From assembly GCA_030432975.1 (NCBI GenBank), contig JAUILS010000002.1, positions 1 to 53,873 on the forward strand: a DNA stretch of 53,873 nucleotides. Direction: 5' to 3'. Positions 1-11,643 of this stretch are shown piece after piece. The position numbers were made by a program, and so were the translations under genes. Under the pieces are notes generated by a model that worked only from the letters and a program-made list of their open reading frames with translations, did no database searches and was not told where the DNA came from. Position 1 is the first letter of the stretch; each line of letters begins with the position of its first letter. Source of the DNA: Actinomycetes bacterium. GTDB lineage: Bacteria; Actinomycetota; Actinomycetes; Propionibacteriales; Nocardioidaceae.

Positions 1-539
1 CCGATCCGGCCGAGCACCACCATCGCCCCGGGTGAGATCGGGGCGGCGCACACCAGCGTGACGCCGTCGTCGAGCTCGGGGAGCCGGGTGGCCTGGAGCA
101 GGTCGACCCAGGGCAGCTCCGAGGGCGCGGCGTCGGTGGCGCGGACGACGTCGGCGCCCGCCCCCGACCGCTCGACCCGGGCGGCCCAGTCGACGCGGAA
201 GGTGATCGGCAGCATGCCGACCAGCCCGTCGAGCGCGTCGGCGCCGAGCGTGGTGAGCTCCTCGACGACCTCGAGGTCGAGGAAGAGGTTGCCGCCGGCG
301 GCGTAGTGGGTGATCCACACGACCGCGACCCCGTCGAGGGCGCTGCAGGCCGACACCACGGAGTCGGGCATGGTGCCGGGCTGCATCTCCAGCAGCACGT
401 CGTCGACGGCGACGCCGTCGCGACGGTGCTCGACGATCTCGATGGCCTCGATGTCGGCGCCCGCCTGGCCGATGGCGGTGGCGACGCGACCCAGCGACCC
501 GGGCACGTCGGGCAGCTCGACCCGCATCAGATAGGGCAT
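1..539 (-). CDS. ACT-domain protein (C-terminal part runs off the left edge)
   Basis: Reverse-strand reading from ATG at 539: MPYLMRVELPDVPGSLGRVATAIGQAGADIEAIEIVEHRRDGVAVDDVLLEM..., a typical ACT-domain beginning; open to the window edge. Confidence 0.75.
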   Translation of the reverse strand, partial: MPYLMRVELPDVPGSLGRVATAIGQAGADIEAIEIVEHRRDGVAVDDVLLEMQPGTMPDSVVSACSALDGVAVVWITHYAAGGNLFLDLEVVEELTTLGADALDGLVGMLPITFRVDWAARVERSGAGADVVRATDAAPSELPWVDLLQATRLPELDDGVTLVCAAPISPGAMVVLGRI

Positions 540-562
540 GACCCGAGGCTATCGGCGGGCGG

Positions 563-2353
563 TTACGCCGGTGTTTCCGTGCTCGCAGTGCGGGCGAGAC
601 GCTGCCGCAGGCCCGAGGCACGCCGGGCCCGCCGCTCCACCGCCGCCCGCACGGCCTCCTCGGTGGCGACCACCCGCACCCGGCTCTGGGCCCGCGTGAC
701 GGCGGTGTAGAACAGCTCGCGCGACAGCAGCCGGGAGTCGTCGTCGGGGAGCAGCACGGTGACCTCGTCGGCCTGGCTGCCCTGGCTCTTGTGGACGGTC
801 ATCGCGTGCATCGTCTCGACGTCGGACAGCCGGGCCGTGGCCAGGGACACCGGCGCGGCGGCGCTCGCCACGATCGCCCGCAGCCCCCCATCCGCCTGGC
901 GTACGACGACTCCGGTGTCGCCGTTGTAGAGGCCGAGGCCGTAGTCGTTGGCCGTGACGAGCAGCGGGCGGCCGGCGTACCACTCGCGACCCCACCCGGC
1001 CCCCACCGGAGAGCCGAGCTCGTCGCCGAGCCACCGCTCCACCTGGCGGTTCCAGTGGCCGGCGCCGAAGGGCCCTTCGCGGTGCGCGCAAAGCAGGCGG
1101 TGCCGGTCGAGTGCCGCCAGCGAGCCCGCCACGTCGCCGGCCTCGGCGGCCGCCCGGACCGACCGCGCCGAGCCGAGCACCACCTCACGCAGCACGCCCT
1201 CGGCGTCGGCCCGCGTCGGGTCGACCAGCTCGACCTCGCCGGCGGCGCGCAGCAGGTCGAGCGCCGCGTCGGCCTCGCCGTCGCGGACGGCGGCGGCGAG
1301 CGCCCCGATCCGCTCCCCGAAGCGGTGGGAGGTGCGCAGCGCGACGACCGCGCCGGGGTCGTGGCCGCCGAGACCCGCGACGAGGTCGGCGAGCACCGCG
1401 CCGGCCTCGACGGAGGCGAGCTGGTCGGGGTCGCCGACGAGCACCAGCCGGGCGTCGGGCCGGACCGCCTCGAGCAGGCGGGCCATCATCGTCAGCGACA
1501 CCATCGAGGTCTCGTCGACGACGACCACGTCGTGGGGCAGCCGGTTGCCCCGGTGGTGGCGGAAGCGGGTGCGGGTGTCGGGGCGGGAGCCGAGCAGCCG
1601 GTGCAGCGTGGCCGCGGTGAGCGTGCCGAGCCGGTCGCGGTCGTCGGCGGGGAGGGCACGGGTCGCGGCGGCGACGGCCTCCTGGAGGCGAGCCGCCGCC
1701 TTGCCGGTGGGCGCGGTGAGGGCGACCCGCGGGGCGCTCGCCGACCCTCCGTCGGCGGCCTGGTCGGCGAGCAGCGCCAGCAGCCCCGCGACGGCGGTGG
1801 TCTTGCCGGTGCCGGGGCCGCCGGTGAGCACCGTCGTCCAGCGTCGCGCGGCGGCGGTCGCGGCGGCCCGCTGCTCGGCGTAGCCCTCGGGGAAGAGCCG
1901 CGCGGCGGCCCGCTCGAGCCGCTGCTCGTCGACGGTCGGCGCCGGCTGCGCGGCCCGAGCGACGAGGTCGTCGGCGACCTGCTTCTCCTCGCGCCAGTAG
2001 CGGTCGAGCGACACCAGCCCGTCGTCGACGTGGACGACCGAGGCCGCGGCGAGCGGGCTGGCCGCGACCGCCGCCAGCCACGACTCGGGGTCGGGCCACG
2101 GCAGGGTCGCGTCGAGGTCGCGGACCTCGGCGAGGTCGAGCGCCACCGAGCCGCGGCGGACCGCGCGCACCGCCAGCGCCACGGCCAGCCGGACCGCCTC
2201 GTCGGGCTCGTCGACCAGCGCGGCGACCCGCTGCGCCACCAGCACGTCGGGCGCCTCGAGCACCCCCGCCTCGTTGAACGCGCGCAACAGCCCGGCGGCC
2301 GATGCGGCGAGCCGCCGGTCGTGGGAGCCCTCGGGCTCGAACAGCTCGGTCAT
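563..2353 (-). CDS. recD: Exodeoxyribonuclease V subunit alpha (RecD helicase)
   Basis: Starts [21 protein letters not shown]; Walker A GGPGTGKTT, VVVDETSMV, C-terminal AMTVHKSQGSQADEV and FYTAVTRA helicase motifs; ATG overlaps the recB stop. Confidence 0.92.
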   Translation of the reverse strand: MTELFEPEGSHDRRLAASAAGLLRAFNEAGVLEAPDVLVAQRVAALVDEPDEAVRLAVALAVRAVRRGSVALDLAEVRDLDATLPWPDPESWLAAVAASPLAAASVVHVDDGLVSLDRYWREEKQVADDLVARAAQPAPTVDEQRLERAAARLFPEGYAEQRAAATAAARRWTTVLTGGPGTGKTTAVAGLLALLADQAADGGSASAPRVALTAPTGKAAARLQEAVAAATRALPADDRDRLGTLTAATLHRLLGSRPDTRTRFRHHRGNRLPHDVVVVDETSMVSLTMMARLLEAVRPDARLVLVGDPDQLASVEAGAVLADLVAGLGGHDPGAVVALRTSHRFGERIGALAAAVRDGEADAALDLLRAAGEVELVDPTRADAEGVLREVVLGSARSVRAAAEAGDVAGSLAALDRHRLLCAHREGPFGAGHWNRQVERWLGDELGSPVGAGWGREWYAGRPLLVTANDYGLGLYNGDTGVVVRQADGGLRAIVASAAAPVSLATARLSDVETMHAMTVHKSQGSQADEVTVLLPDDDSRLLSRELFYTAVTRAQSRVRVVATEEAVRAAVERRARRASGLRQRLARTASTETPA

Positions 2354-5300
2354 CCGCGCACCTCCCCCGCCAGCAGGTCGGAGGCGCCGGTCACCAGCGC
2401 GGCGGGCGGCGCCCAGCTGAACACCCCGCTCGGATGGCCGTCGACCACCGGCGAGTCGGGCCCGCACATGCCGCGGAGATAGAGGTAGAGCACGCCGCCG
2501 AGGTGCTGCTCCGGGTCGTAGCCGGGCAGCCTCCACCGCAGGAAGCGGTGGAGCACGACGGAGTAGAGGAGGGCCTGGAGCGGGTAGTGCGAGTGCAGCA
2601 TCGCCGCCGCCAGCTCGGCGGGGCCGTAGTCGGCGGCCGTGATCGGACGGCCCGGCTCGCCCAGCAGGTTGGTCTTGTAGTCGGCGACGACGTACGACGG
2701 CCGGCCGTCGACGCCGGTGGCCCGGAGCACCACGTCGATCGACCCGGAGAGGTAGCCCCGCAGCGCCTGCCCGCCGAGCACCGGCCGCTCCAGCACGGCG
2801 GCGTAGGGCGCGAGCGGGTCGTCGCCGGGTAGCGCGTCGCGCCACACCGCGGCAAGGTCGCGGAGCAGGACCGACGGCCCGGCGCCGCGGGTGTCGCCGC
2901 CGACCAGCGGCAGCTCGAAGTCGAGCTCGCAGAGTCGGTCGGCCAGCGGCACGTCGGCGAGCGTGCGCCCCGGGAGCAGGGGGCCGAGCGGGGTGTGGTG
3001 GAGCGGCACGAGCGCGTCGGCGAGCGCGTCCGCCGGCGCATCGACCGGCCACCATGCCAGCTGCTCGGCGACCCGCGCCCGCAGCTCCTCGCGAAGGTCG
3101 GGAGCGTCGGGGTCGGCGTGCTCCAGCACGGCGTGCACCAGGCTGCCGAACGCCGCGCCCGCGGGCAGCTCGGCCATCGGCGACACCGGCGACCCGACGG
3201 CATCGGCGGTCTCGTCCGGCGCGGCGAGCGCCGCCGCCGGAGGCCCCTCGTCCTCCCGCTCGACCGGCTCGTCCTCCAGCGGCTGCTGCTCCGGCTCGCT
3301 GCCGACCCCGGGGTCGGCCTCCTCGGCCCGGATCAGCCCGGAGTACGACGTCCGGCGCCAGTCGGCGTCGATCGCCCGGTCGAAGCGTCGCGCCTCCAGC
3401 GGCGGCGCCGCCCCCGGCGCCGGGACCGGCGGGGGCTGCGCGACGTCGCTCCGCTCGTGGACGGGGCCGCCCAGCTCGGCGATCAGGCCGAGCACCCGGT
3501 GGGCGTAGTCGTCGTCCTTGACGGGCATCCGGTCGGGCACCGCGGCGTCGCCGGGCTGCCGACCGAAGAGCAGCCGGTGCAGCCCGCCGTCGGGGGTGTT
3601 GGGCGTCGGCGCCCACCACGCGACGACCTGCGACTGCGCGCGGGTGAGGGCGACGTAGAGCTCGCGCAGCTCCTCGCCCGCCTCCTCCGCCTGGTGCCGG
3701 CTGACGTGGTCGTCCCACTGCGGGCCCGACCCGGACACGTCCAGCGTGCGCACGCCGGCGTCGTCGTGGAAGAGCGCCTCGTCGACGGAGTGGACGAACT
3801 TCTCGAAGGCGAAGGGGAGGTAGACCAGGGGGTACTGCAGCCCCTTGCTCGCGTGGATCGTGACGATCTGCACCGCCGCGGCGTCGCTGTCGAGCCGGCG
3901 GGTCCGCTCGCTGGTCGGGGCGTTGCGCTCGCGCTCGTCGTGGAGCCAGTGGAGCAGGCCGGTCAGCCCGAGCCGCTCGCGCAGCGCGACGTCGTGGAGC
4001 AGCTGGGCGAGATGCCGCAGGTCGGTCAGCAGCCGCTCGCCGTCGGTGCGGGCGAGCACGCGCGGCGTCAGCCCGCGCTCGTCGGCCGCCTCGAACAGCG
4101 CCGCCACCCCGCGGCCGCGGAGCAGCAGCGCCCAGCCGCGCAGGGTGTCGGCGACGGCGTCGGTGACGTCGTCGCCGGCCTCGTCGAGCTCGGTCGTGGT
4201 GTGGCCGAAGAACGCCGTCAGCGCGGCCGCGCGGACCCGCCCCGACCGGTGTGGCTGGTCGAGCGCCTCGAGCAGGGTGACCACCTCGTCGGCGGCCGGG
4301 GTGAGCAGCACGTGGCCGCCGCCGGCGACGACCGCCGGCACCCCCCGCTCGACCAGCCGGGTCTGCACCAGCTGGCCCTGGTCGCGGGTGGCCACCAGCA
4401 CCGCGATGTCGCCTGCCACGAGCGGCCGGCCGTCGTACGTCGGCTCGGCGGCAAGGACGGCGGCGATGTCGGCCGCGCAGTCGGCGGCGATGTGGGCCCG
4501 GGCCTGGCGGATCGGGATGTCGCCGGACCGGGTGAGCCGGAAGCCGTCGCGCGCCACGGCGCGCAGCCGGAACGGCGCCGGATGAGGCAGGCCCGAGACG
4601 CGGGAGCCCTCGTGGGCCGCGACGACCTCACGGACCGTGATCTCGTCGTCGCCGAGGGCGGCGTTGCGCAGCACCACCTGAAGCGGCTCGACCAGCGCGG
4701 CGTCGGAGCGCCAGTTGGTGCCGAGCGTGGCGCGATGGGTCGCCGTCGCGGCCGCCGCGAGGTAGGTGACGACGTCGCCCCCGCGGAAGGCGTAGATCGC
4801 CTGCTTGGGGTCGCCGATCAGCACCACGATCGCGTGGCCGACGAACGCCCGCTCGATCACCTGCCACTGGACCGGGTCGGTGTCCTGGAACTCGTCGACC
4901 AGCACGATCCGCCACCGGGCGCGCATCCGGTCGCGGGCCGGCGCCGCACCGCCGCCGGCCGGGGTCTCCAGAGCCTGGGCGAGCCGGGCGAGCAGGTCGT
5001 CATAGCTGAGCACCCCGAGCCGGCGCTTGCGCCGCTCGACCTCGCGGCGCACCTCCTGGGCGAACGCCGCCCTGGCGCCGCCGCGGGTGTCGGGGTCGGG
5101 GTCGGCCGGCGCGAGCACGGCCTGCGGGTCGTGGACGGCGGCGTAGGCCAGCCGCAACGCGGTCGCTCGGTCATAGGGCGGCCGGTCGGTGCGCTGCCCG
5201 AAGCGCTGGAGGTAGAGGTCGTCGACGACCTCCTCGACGAGGTCGTCGAGGTTCTCGACCAGCGCGGCGCCGGCCTCGGTGTCGCCCGCGACGCCGAGCG

Positions 5301-5706
5301 AGCGCAGCACCAGGTGGCAGAACTGGTGGGTGGTGGCGATGGTCGCGGTGTCGAACTCCGCCAGGGCGTCGCGCAGCCGCCGACGGCGGGTCGCGAGCTC
5401 GGCGGCGTCGGCGTCGAGGAGCAGCGCGGTGACGGCCTGCCGGCGGTCGGCCGAGGCGGGGTCGGCGAGCGCGCGCTCGGCCGCGACGAGGTGCTCGCGG
5501 ACCCGCTCGCGCAGCTCCTGGCTGGCGGCCCGCCCGAAGGTGATGACGAGCAGCTCGTCGAGGCGGGCGACGCCCTCGGCGACGTAGCGGGTGACGAGGG
5601 CGGCGACGGTGTAGGTCTTGCCGGTGCCGGCGCTGGCCTCGAGCAGGGTGGTGCCGGTCGGCAGCGGCCCGGTCAGGTCGAAGGGCTCGAGCTCGGACGC
5701 GGCCAT
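2350..5706 (-). CDS. recB: Exodeoxyribonuclease V subunit beta (RecB helicase/nuclease)
   Basis: UvrD-type motifs [47 protein letters not shown], and C-terminal nuclease motif VVADYKTN; overlaps neighbours at ATGA/TGATG junctions. Confidence 0.93.
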   Translation of the reverse strand: MAASELEPFDLTGPLPTGTTLLEASAGTGKTYTVAALVTRYVAEGVARLDELLVITFGRAASQELRERVREHLVAAERALADPASADRRQAVTALLLDADAAELATRRRRLRDALAEFDTATIATTHQFCHLVLRSLGVAGDTEAGAALVENLDDLVEEVVDDLYLQRFGQRTDRPPYDRATALRLAYAAVHDPQAVLAPADPDPDTRGGARAAFAQEVRREVERRKRRLGVLSYDDLLARLAQALETPAGGGAAPARDRMRARWRIVLVDEFQDTDPVQWQVIERAFVGHAIVVLIGDPKQAIYAFRGGDVVTYLAAAATATHRATLGTNWRSDAALVEPLQVVLRNAALGDDEITVREVVAAHEGSRVSGLPHPAPFRLRAVARDGFRLTRSGDIPIRQARAHIAADCAADIAAVLAAEPTYDGRPLVAGDIAVLVATRDQGQLVQTRLVERGVPAVVAGGGHVLLTPAADEVVTLLEALDQPHRSGRVRAAALTAFFGHTTTELDEAGDDVTDAVADTLRGWALLLRGRGVAALFEAADERGLTPRVLARTDGERLLTDLRHLAQLLHDVALRERLGLTGLLHWLHDERERNAPTSERTRRLDSDAAAVQIVTIHASKGLQYPLVYLPFAFEKFVHSVDEALFHDDAGVRTLDVSGSGPQWDDHVSRHQAEEAGEELRELYVALTRAQSQVVAWWAPTPNTPDGGLHRLLFGRQPGDAAVPDRMPVKDDDYAHRVLGLIAELGGPVHERSDVAQPPPVPAPGAAPPLEARRFDRAIDADWRRTSYSGLIRAEEADPGVGSEPEQQPLEDEPVEREDEGPPAAALAAPDETADAVGSPVSPMAELPAGAAFGSLVHAVLEHADPDAPDLREELRARVAEQLAWWPVDAPADALADALVPLHHTPLGPLLPGRTLADVPLADRLCELDFELPLVGGDTRGAGPSVLLRDLAAVWRDALPGDDPLAPYAAVLERPVLGGQALRGYLSGSIDVVLRATGVDGRPSYVVADYKTNLLGEPGRPITAADYGPAELAAAMLHSHYPLQALLYSVVLHRFLRWRLPGYDPEQHLGGVLYLYLRGMCGPDSPVVDGHPSGVFSWAPPAALVTGASDLLAGEVRG

Positions 5707-8700
5707 CACCAGCTCCCCTGCTCGGACTGCAGCACCGGGCTCCACAGCCGCATCGCCAGCGCGCCGAACCGGTCGGTCTCGCCGGGATGCTCCTCGCCGT
5801 CGTGCGGCGGCTGGTCGGTGCCGGGCAGCGGGGCGCGGGGGCCGTAGACGCGGAGGTGTCCGGCGTCGGAGCACTCGCCGGGGAAGCGCCCGTCGTCCCA
5901 GTCGAAGCCCGCCTTGCGGCGTGCCTCGGTGACGGTCGCGTCGGTGCGGCGGAAGCGGGCGTAGGCGAACGACGCCTTGACCGGCAGCGGCAGCGGCTCG
6001 GTCAGCCCGCGGTCGCGCAGCTCGACCAGGTCGCGGAGCAGGTCGCGCGCCTGGTGGTCGGCGACCGGGCCCAGCAGCGAGACGGCGTGGTCGGCGTGGG
6101 AGCGGCTGTTGGACGGCCGGCCGACCGTGTGGGCGGTCCAGTTGCGGTCGGGGTCGGCGGCCGACAGCGCCAGCAGCCGCAGCCACGACTGGAGCCGGTG
6201 GCCGGCCCCGAGCCGGGAGTAGCTCACCGGGACCAGCCGGTCGCCGTAGACCTCCGGAACGGTGCCGCGCAGCCAACGGCCGCCGCCGAGGTCGACGTCG
6301 ACGTCAACGGCCGCGGCGGGGCGGGTACGCCGGTCGAGCGCGGCCCGCGCGAGGGGCACGGCGCGGTCGAGGATCTCGCCGAGCGACCGCCAGCCCAGCC
6401 TTCCGGGGGGCAGCACGCCGCGCCGCCACTCCTGCTCGCGGGCGGTCGGGGGCGGCACGCCGGCGAGCAGGTCGTCGACCAGCCGCTCGCCGACCCCCCA
6501 CTGGGCGAGCTGGTCGATCTCGACCGGCAGGCCGTCGAGCGGCTGGTCCTCCTCGTAGGTCAGGGCGACGTCGAGGCGGGTGCGGAGGAAGTCGCGCACC
6601 GGGTGACGGAAGAAGCGGAGCAGGTCGTCGAGGGCGACCTCCGGCTGGGGCTGCGGTCGGAGTGGGCCGGGCAGGAACGCCGGTGGAGGCGTGCGTGGGC
6701 CGGCGGCCGCGCGAGCCCCGGCGACAGCAGTGGTGTCGAACGTGAACGGCCGGTCGCCGACCAGCGCTCCCGGCTCGGCGTTGCGACGGTCGAAGGACTG
6801 CAGCGGGTGGCGGACCGTGACCGCGCGGCTGACCGGACCGTCGGGGCCGGCGGCGGTGTCGTCGAGGGCGTCGAGGAGCTCGCCCAGCGGGACCGCGGGT
6901 GGCCGCGGCTGGCCGGAGTAGGGGTCGGCGCCGGTGTAGGTGACGACCAGAGTCTCGGTGGCGGCCATGATCGCGTCGAGGAGCAGCTGGCGGTCCTCGC
7001 TGCGCGGGTCGCGCTCGCCGGTGACGGGGTCGCGGGCCAGCAGGTCGTCGCCGTCGACGACGCCGGCGCGCGGGAAGACGCCGTCGTCGAGGCCGAGCTG
7101 ACAGACGACGCGGTGCGGCACCGAGCGCATCGGCACCATGGTGCAGACGGTGAGGGTGCCGGTGCGGAAGTTGGCCCGGGTGGGCCGGCCGGCGAGGCGG
7201 TGGCCGAGCAGCGCCCGGACGTCGGGGAGCCGCAGGTCGCCGCCGGTCGGGCCCGCCTCGGTGGCGATGCGGGACAGCTCGCGCTGCACCTGGCCGGGCT
7301 GCCAGGCGTCGTCGGGCGCTACGTCGGTGAGCGCGTCGACGCCGTCGCCGAGAGCCCGCAGCCAGTGGTCGAGCGGGTGGCTACCCACCAGCGCGTCGGT
7401 GGCGGTCACCAGCCGGTCGACGTACTCCGCGAGGCGGCCGGCCAGGTCGATCTGGGCGCTGCCGACGTCGTCGAGGGGGAGGGTGCGGTCGAGCCAGGTC
7501 TGCGCGTCGGCCGACATCGTGACGCCGGCGAGCACCCGGTCGAGGCCGAACCGCCAGGTGTTCTGGACGACCTCGGCGAGCCCGAAGTCGGCGCGGTGCT
7601 CGGCGTCGAAGGCCCAGCGCACGCCGGAGTCACGCGCCCAGGTGGCGAGCTGCTCGAGGTCGTCGTCGGTGAACCGGAAGCGGCGCCGCACCGGCGGCGC
7701 GTGGGCCAGGTCGAGCACCTCGCTCGCGGTGGCGCGGCCACCCGCGAGGTCGAGCAGCCGGGAGGCGACCGAGAGCAGCGGGTTGGTCTGGGTGAGCGCC
7801 CGGTCGGCGAGCCGCACCCGAAGGCGATGGGCCGGGTGGCCGGCCTCGCCGACGACCTCGGCCAGCCCGAACCCGGCCTGGATCAGCGGGGCGTAACTCT
7901 CGATGTCGGGGCACATCACGAGGATGTCGCGCGGCTCGAGCGTGGGGTCGTCGGCGAGCAGCCCCAGCAGCACCTCGCGGAGCACCTCGACCTGGCGGGC
8001 CGGGCCGTGGCAGGCGTGCACCTGCACGCTGCGGTCGTCGCGCGCGGCCGTGCGTGCGGCGGCGCGGCCGGTGGCGTTGGCGGCCAGGTCGGACTGCAGC
8101 CAGCCGAGCAGGGTGTCGGGCCGGCTGGGGTCGTTGCGGGCCTCGGTGGTCGCCCAGGCGGCGGGGGCGAGCGTGCGCTGCAGCTCACGGGTGTCGCGGC
8201 CCAGGGTGGCCAGCAGCGGGTGGGCGACGCGCTCGTGGCTGTCGTCGTCGCGCCGCGGGACGGGGCCGGGCAGGTCCTCGAGCGCCTGCCAGAGGGCCTC
8301 CGACGGGTGCGGCAGCCAGAGGTGGACGTCGCGGTGCTCGGCGAGGGCTCCGAGCAGCTCGACCTCGGTGGTCGGCAGCCGGGTGTGCCCGAACAGCGAG
8401 AGCCGCTGGGGCAGGTCGACGGCGTCGGGCTCGTCGGCGAGGCGGGCCAGGGCGGCGGCGTGGAGCTCGTGGGGTGGTGGGGCGTCGACGCGCGCGACGA
8501 GGCGGCGCCACAGCGGCGGCTGCCAGGCGAGATCGTCGGGGACGGCGGCGTCGGTGCCGTCGCTGTCGGTGCCTGCGGTCCAGTCGGCGAGGACCTGCGG
8601 GCGCTGCTGGGCGTAGGCCGCGAACAGGCCGGCGAGCCGGCGCGCCACGGCGTACCTCCGGCCCCGGCGCTGGTCGCCCGCCTCTCCGGTCAGCCCGTGG

Positions 8701-9065
8701 CCGAGGTGGCGGGCGAGAGTGTCGGCCCAAGGCTCGTCGAGGCAGGCGTCGAGCACGCCGAGGACCGCCCAGGCGAGCGGGTCGGGCGCCCACGGGTCGT
8801 CGTCGCGGGTGCCGGTGATCTCGGCGCGGAGGGACCAGGGGGTGCGGAAGTCGACGCCCGCGCAGACGCCGTCGTCTGCGGGGGCGGCTGCGCCAAGGAT
8901 GTGGGAGAGGCGTTGGGAGAGCCACCGCTCCATGCCCCGCGCCGGGACCACCACCACCTCGGTGGCGAACGGGTCGGCCATCGGGGTGACCAGCAGCGCT
9001 GCGACGCCGTCGGCGAGGACGTCGGCGCGCCCGGCCCGATGGAGGTGCAGTCCCACGCACGGCAC
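5706..9065 (-). CDS. recC: Exodeoxyribonuclease V subunit gamma (RecC)
   Basis: 1119-aa [25 protein letters not shown]-terminus and [15 protein letters not shown] typical of RecC; first gene of the recCBD operon. Confidence 0.9.
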   Translation of the reverse strand: MPCVGLHLHRAGRADVLADGVAALLVTPMADPFATEVVVVPARGMERWLSQRLSHILGAAAPADDGVCAGVDFRTPWSLRAEITGTRDDDPWAPDPLAWAVLGVLDACLDEPWADTLARHLGHGLTGEAGDQRRGRRYAVARRLAGLFAAYAQQRPQVLADWTAGTDSDGTDAAVPDDLAWQPPLWRRLVARVDAPPPHELHAAALARLADEPDAVDLPQRLSLFGHTRLPTTEVELLGALAEHRDVHLWLPHPSEALWQALEDLPGPVPRRDDDSHERVAHPLLATLGRDTRELQRTLAPAAWATTEARNDPSRPDTLLGWLQSDLAANATGRAAARTAARDDRSVQVHACHGPARQVEVLREVLLGLLADDPTLEPRDILVMCPDIESYAPLIQAGFGLAEVVGEAGHPAHRLRVRLADRALTQTNPLLSVASRLLDLAGGRATASEVLDLAHAPPVRRRFRFTDDDLEQLATWARDSGVRWAFDAEHRADFGLAEVVQNTWRFGLDRVLAGVTMSADAQTWLDRTLPLDDVGSAQIDLAGRLAEYVDRLVTATDALVGSHPLDHWLRALGDGVDALTDVAPDDAWQPGQVQRELSRIATEAGPTGGDLRLPDVRALLGHRLAGRPTRANFRTGTLTVCTMVPMRSVPHRVVCQLGLDDGVFPRAGVVDGDDLLARDPVTGERDPRSEDRQLLLDAIMAATETLVVTYTGADPYSGQPRPPAVPLGELLDALDDTAAGPDGPVSRAVTVRHPLQSFDRRNAEPGALVGDRPFTFDTTAVAGARAAAGPRTPPPAFLPGPLRPQPQPEVALDDLLRFFRHPVRDFLRTRLDVALTYEEDQPLDGLPVEIDQLAQWGVGERLVDDLLAGVPPPTAREQEWRRGVLPPGRLGWRSLGEILDRAVPLARAALDRRTRPAAAVDVDVDLGGGRWLRGTVPEVYGDRLVPVSYSRLGAGHRLQSWLRLLALSAADPDRNWTAHTVGRPSNSRSHADHAVSLLGPVADHQARDLLRDLVELRDRGLTEPLPLPVKASFAYARFRRTDATVTEARRKAGFDWDDGRFPGECSDAGHLRVYGPRAPLPGTDQPPHDGEEHPGETDRFGALAMRLWSPVLQSEQGSW

Positions 9066-9136
9066 CCTACGGCCCGGTGCCGACGTGCTCTCGCGCCGCT
9101 GCGCCGCTGCCCGGCCGTCCGTGGTCCCCGTGGCTG

Positions 9137-9170
9137 CGTCATACGGAGCGGTCGCTCGGGTCGTATGACG
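9137..9170 (+). repeat. Dispersed palindromic element, family 1, copy A
   Basis: 9-bp arms cgtcatacg (9137-9145) / cgtatgacg (9162-9170) with inner GCGGTCGC. Confidence 0.8.
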
Positions 9171-9191
9171 TCAGCCCCAGCCAGCCCGAGA

Positions 9192-9233
9192 CGTCATACG
9201 GAGCGGTCGCCCCGGCGCGCGGATCGTATGACG
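9192..9233 (+). repeat. Dispersed palindromic element, family 1, copy B
   Basis: Arms cgtcatacg (9192-9200) / cgtatgacg (9225-9233) with inner GCGGTCGCCC. Confidence 0.8.
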
Positions 9234-9365
9234 CAAGCCCCTGAGGCCGGCTGCGGGCGACTCATCGCTCCTCCGAGGAACCCATCCAGCACCCACGGTT
9301 GCGCGCTCCGCAACTCGATGCGCGATGCGAGACAAACACAAGAGCCCAGGAGTAGCGTGCGCGGC

Positions 9366-11045
9366 ATGTTGTCCGACATCGAGATCGCCGACGCAGCCGA
9401 TCTCCGCCCCATCGTTCCGCTGGCCGAGGAGACCCTCGGGATCGAGGCCGAGGCCCTGTCGCCCTACGGCCACACCAAGGCCAAGGTCTCCCTCCCCTAC
9501 ATCCGCTCCCTCCAGGACCGCGACGACGGCACGCTGATCCTGGTCACGGCCATCTCGCCGACCCCGGCGGGCGAGGGCAAGACCACCACCTCGGTCGGCC
9601 TCGCCGACGGGCTGTCGCGGATCGGCAAGAAGGCGATGGTCGCGCTGCGCGAGCCGTCGCTGGGCCCGGTCTTCGGCATGAAGGGCGGGGCGGCCGGCGG
9701 AGGCTACGCCCAGGTGGTGCCGATGACCGACATCAACCTGCACTTCACCGGCGACTTCGCCGCCATCGCCCTGGCCAACAACCTGCTGGCCGCCCTGATC
9801 GACAACCACCTCCACCACGGCAACACGCTCGACATCGACCCGCGCACCGTCAGCTGGAAGCGCGTCGTCGACCTCAACGACCGGGCGCTGCGCGACCTCG
9901 TCGTCGGGCTGGGCGGGGTGGCCAACGGCTACCCCCGCGAGGACGGATTCGACATCGTCGTCGCCTCGGAGGTGATGGCGATCTTCTGCCTCGCCGAGTC
10001 GATCGCCGACCTGAAGAAGCGGCTCGGCGACATCGTCATCGGCTACAACCGCAGCAAGCAGCCGGTCACCGCGCGCGACCTCAACGCCCACGGCGCGATG
10101 ACGGTCCTGCTGCGCGACGCCTTCGCGCCCAACCTCGTGCAGACCCTCGAGCACACGCCCGCGATGATCCACGGCGGGCCGTTCGCCAACATCGCCCACG
10201 GCTGCAACTCCGTGGTCGCCACGCGTACGGCGCTCAAGCTGGCCGACTACGTCGTCACCGAGGCGGGCTTCGGCGCCGACCTCGGGGCGGAGAAGTTCAT
10301 CGACATCAAGTGCCGCGCCAGCGGGCTGCGCCCCGCGGCCGTCGTCCTGGTGGCCACGGTGCGGGCGCTGAAGTACCACGGCGGCGTCCCCGCGGCCGAG
10401 CTCCAACAGGAGAACGTCGACGCGGTCGCTGCCGGCATGGCCAACCTGCGCCGCCACATCCGCAACGTGCGTGACGTCTACGGCCTGCCGCTGGTGATCG
10501 CGGTCAACCGCTTCCCGAGCGACACCGACCTCGAGATGAAGACGGTCGTCGACCTGGTCGCCGAGGAGGGCGTCCAGGCGGTCCCGGCCACCCACTTCGC
10601 CGACGGCGGCGCCGGCGCCGAGGCCGTCGCGCACGCCGTCCTCGAGACCATCGACGGCGCGGGAGACGACCGCTTCTCGTTCGTCTACCCCGACGAGATG
10701 CCGCTGGCCGACAAGGCCGAGGCGGTCGCCACCTGGGTGTACGGCGCCGGTCACGTCTCCTGGGACGCGAAGGCGCGGCGCCGGCTGGAGCGGATCGAGG
10801 CCGAGGGCTACGGCCACCTGCCGATCTGCGTCGCGAAGACGCAGTACTCCTTCTCCACCGACCCGGCCGCCCACGGCGCACCCACGGGCCACACGGTCAA
10901 CGTCCGCGAGGTGCGGCTCGCGGCCGGCGCCGGGTTCGTCGTCCTCGTCACGGGCGACGTGATGACGATGCCGGGCCTGCCGAAGGTGCCGGCGTCGGAG
11001 CACATCGACATCGACGACGAGGGCCGCATCACCGGCCTCTCCTGA
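9366..11045 (+). CDS. fhs: Formate--tetrahydrofolate ligase
   Basis: [26 protein letters not shown]...; P-loop [46 protein letters not shown]. The track ORF from 5787 is an artefactual upstream extension. Confidence 0.95.
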   Translation: MLSDIEIADAADLRPIVPLAEETLGIEAEALSPYGHTKAKVSLPYIRSLQDRDDGTLILVTAISPTPAGEGKTTTSVGLADGLSRIGKKAMVALREPSLGPVFGMKGGAAGGGYAQVVPMTDINLHFTGDFAAIALANNLLAALIDNHLHHGNTLDIDPRTVSWKRVVDLNDRALRDLVVGLGGVANGYPREDGFDIVVASEVMAIFCLAESIADLKKRLGDIVIGYNRSKQPVTARDLNAHGAMTVLLRDAFAPNLVQTLEHTPAMIHGGPFANIAHGCNSVVATRTALKLADYVVTEAGFGADLGAEKFIDIKCRASGLRPAAVVLVATVRALKYHGGVPAAELQQENVDAVAAGMANLRRHIRNVRDVYGLPLVIAVNRFPSDTDLEMKTVVDLVAEEGVQAVPATHFADGGAGAEAVAHAVLETIDGAGDDRFSFVYPDEMPLADKAEAVATWVYGAGHVSWDAKARRRLERIEAEGYGHLPICVAKTQYSFSTDPAAHGAPTGHTVNVREVRLAAGAGFVVLVTGDVMTMPGLPKVPASEHIDIDDEGRITGLS

Positions 11046-11056
11046 GGACAGACGAA

Positions 11057-11091
11057 GGCCCCGCACTTGCCCGAGATGGAAGTGCGGGGCC
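11057..11091 (+). terminator. Hairpin downstream of fhs
   Basis: Perfect 12-bp stem GGCCCCGCACTT/AAGTGCGGGGCC with 11-nt loop, 12 nt after the stop; no T-tract. Confidence 0.6.
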
Positions 11092-11147
11092 GCCGGTCTC
11101 CCCCAGGTCGAAGCCCTTCCGGGTGCTGGTCCGATCAGCGGCTCCGG

Positions 11148-11357
11148 TCAGCGAGCGACGTCGCGCCGCTCCTCGACGTGCGTCACGCGCTGCCGCTGCT
11201 GGTTCATCACCAGCGCGAGCATGATCGCGAGCGCACCGACGGCGATCAGGATCCAGCCGAGCGGACCCTCGTCCACCCAGCCCGTGCCGACGTTCACCAC
11301 GTCGAAGGCGAGCACCAGCCCCGCGAGCAGCAGGATGATTCCCAGTCCGACTCCCAT
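11148..11357 (-). CDS. Small membrane protein, DUF6458-like
   Basis: MGVGLGIILLLAGLVLAFDVVNVGTGWVDEGPLGWILIAVGALAIML...; two hydrophobic segments. Confidence 0.75.
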   Translation of the reverse strand: MGVGLGIILLLAGLVLAFDVVNVGTGWVDEGPLGWILIAVGALAIMLALVMNQQRQRVTHVEERRDVAR

Positions 11358-11367
11358 GTCAGCCTCC

Positions 11368-11511
11368 TCAGAACACTCGCCGACGGCTGCCGCCGATCGG
11401 CACGAAGTTCAGGATCAGACCGACCACGAGCAGGATCAGCCCGATGGTGGTCAGGATCGAGATGCTGGCCACGAGTCCCACGATCAGCAGGATCAGACCC
11501 AAGACGATCAT
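11368..11511 (-). CDS. 47-aa hydrophobic membrane peptide, DUF6131-like (not in supplied ORF track)
   Basis: Reverse-strand ATG 11511 to TGA 11368: MIVLGLILLIVGLVASISILTTIGLILLVVGLILNFVPIGGSRRRVF. Confidence 0.7.
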   Translation of the reverse strand: MIVLGLILLIVGLVASISILTTIGLILLVVGLILNFVPIGGSRRRVF

Positions 11512-11643
11512 TCAGTCACTTCCTTCTGGCTTGGTGCCCCGTCCGGCGCCGGAGAGGCACAGCGAGTCAAGCGACTCCGCTGGAGACTCGGTACCCCCCA
11601 AGGGGTGGGGCCATGCCACCCGGAACGGCAGTAGGATCTCGTC

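Noticed and set aside
5787-9365. Very long + strand open frame antisense to recC (part of the 1752-aa track ORF)
   Set aside because: High-GC antisense artefact with low-complexity composition; RecC on the minus strand has coherent motifs, and the real gene in this frame is fhs starting at 9366.
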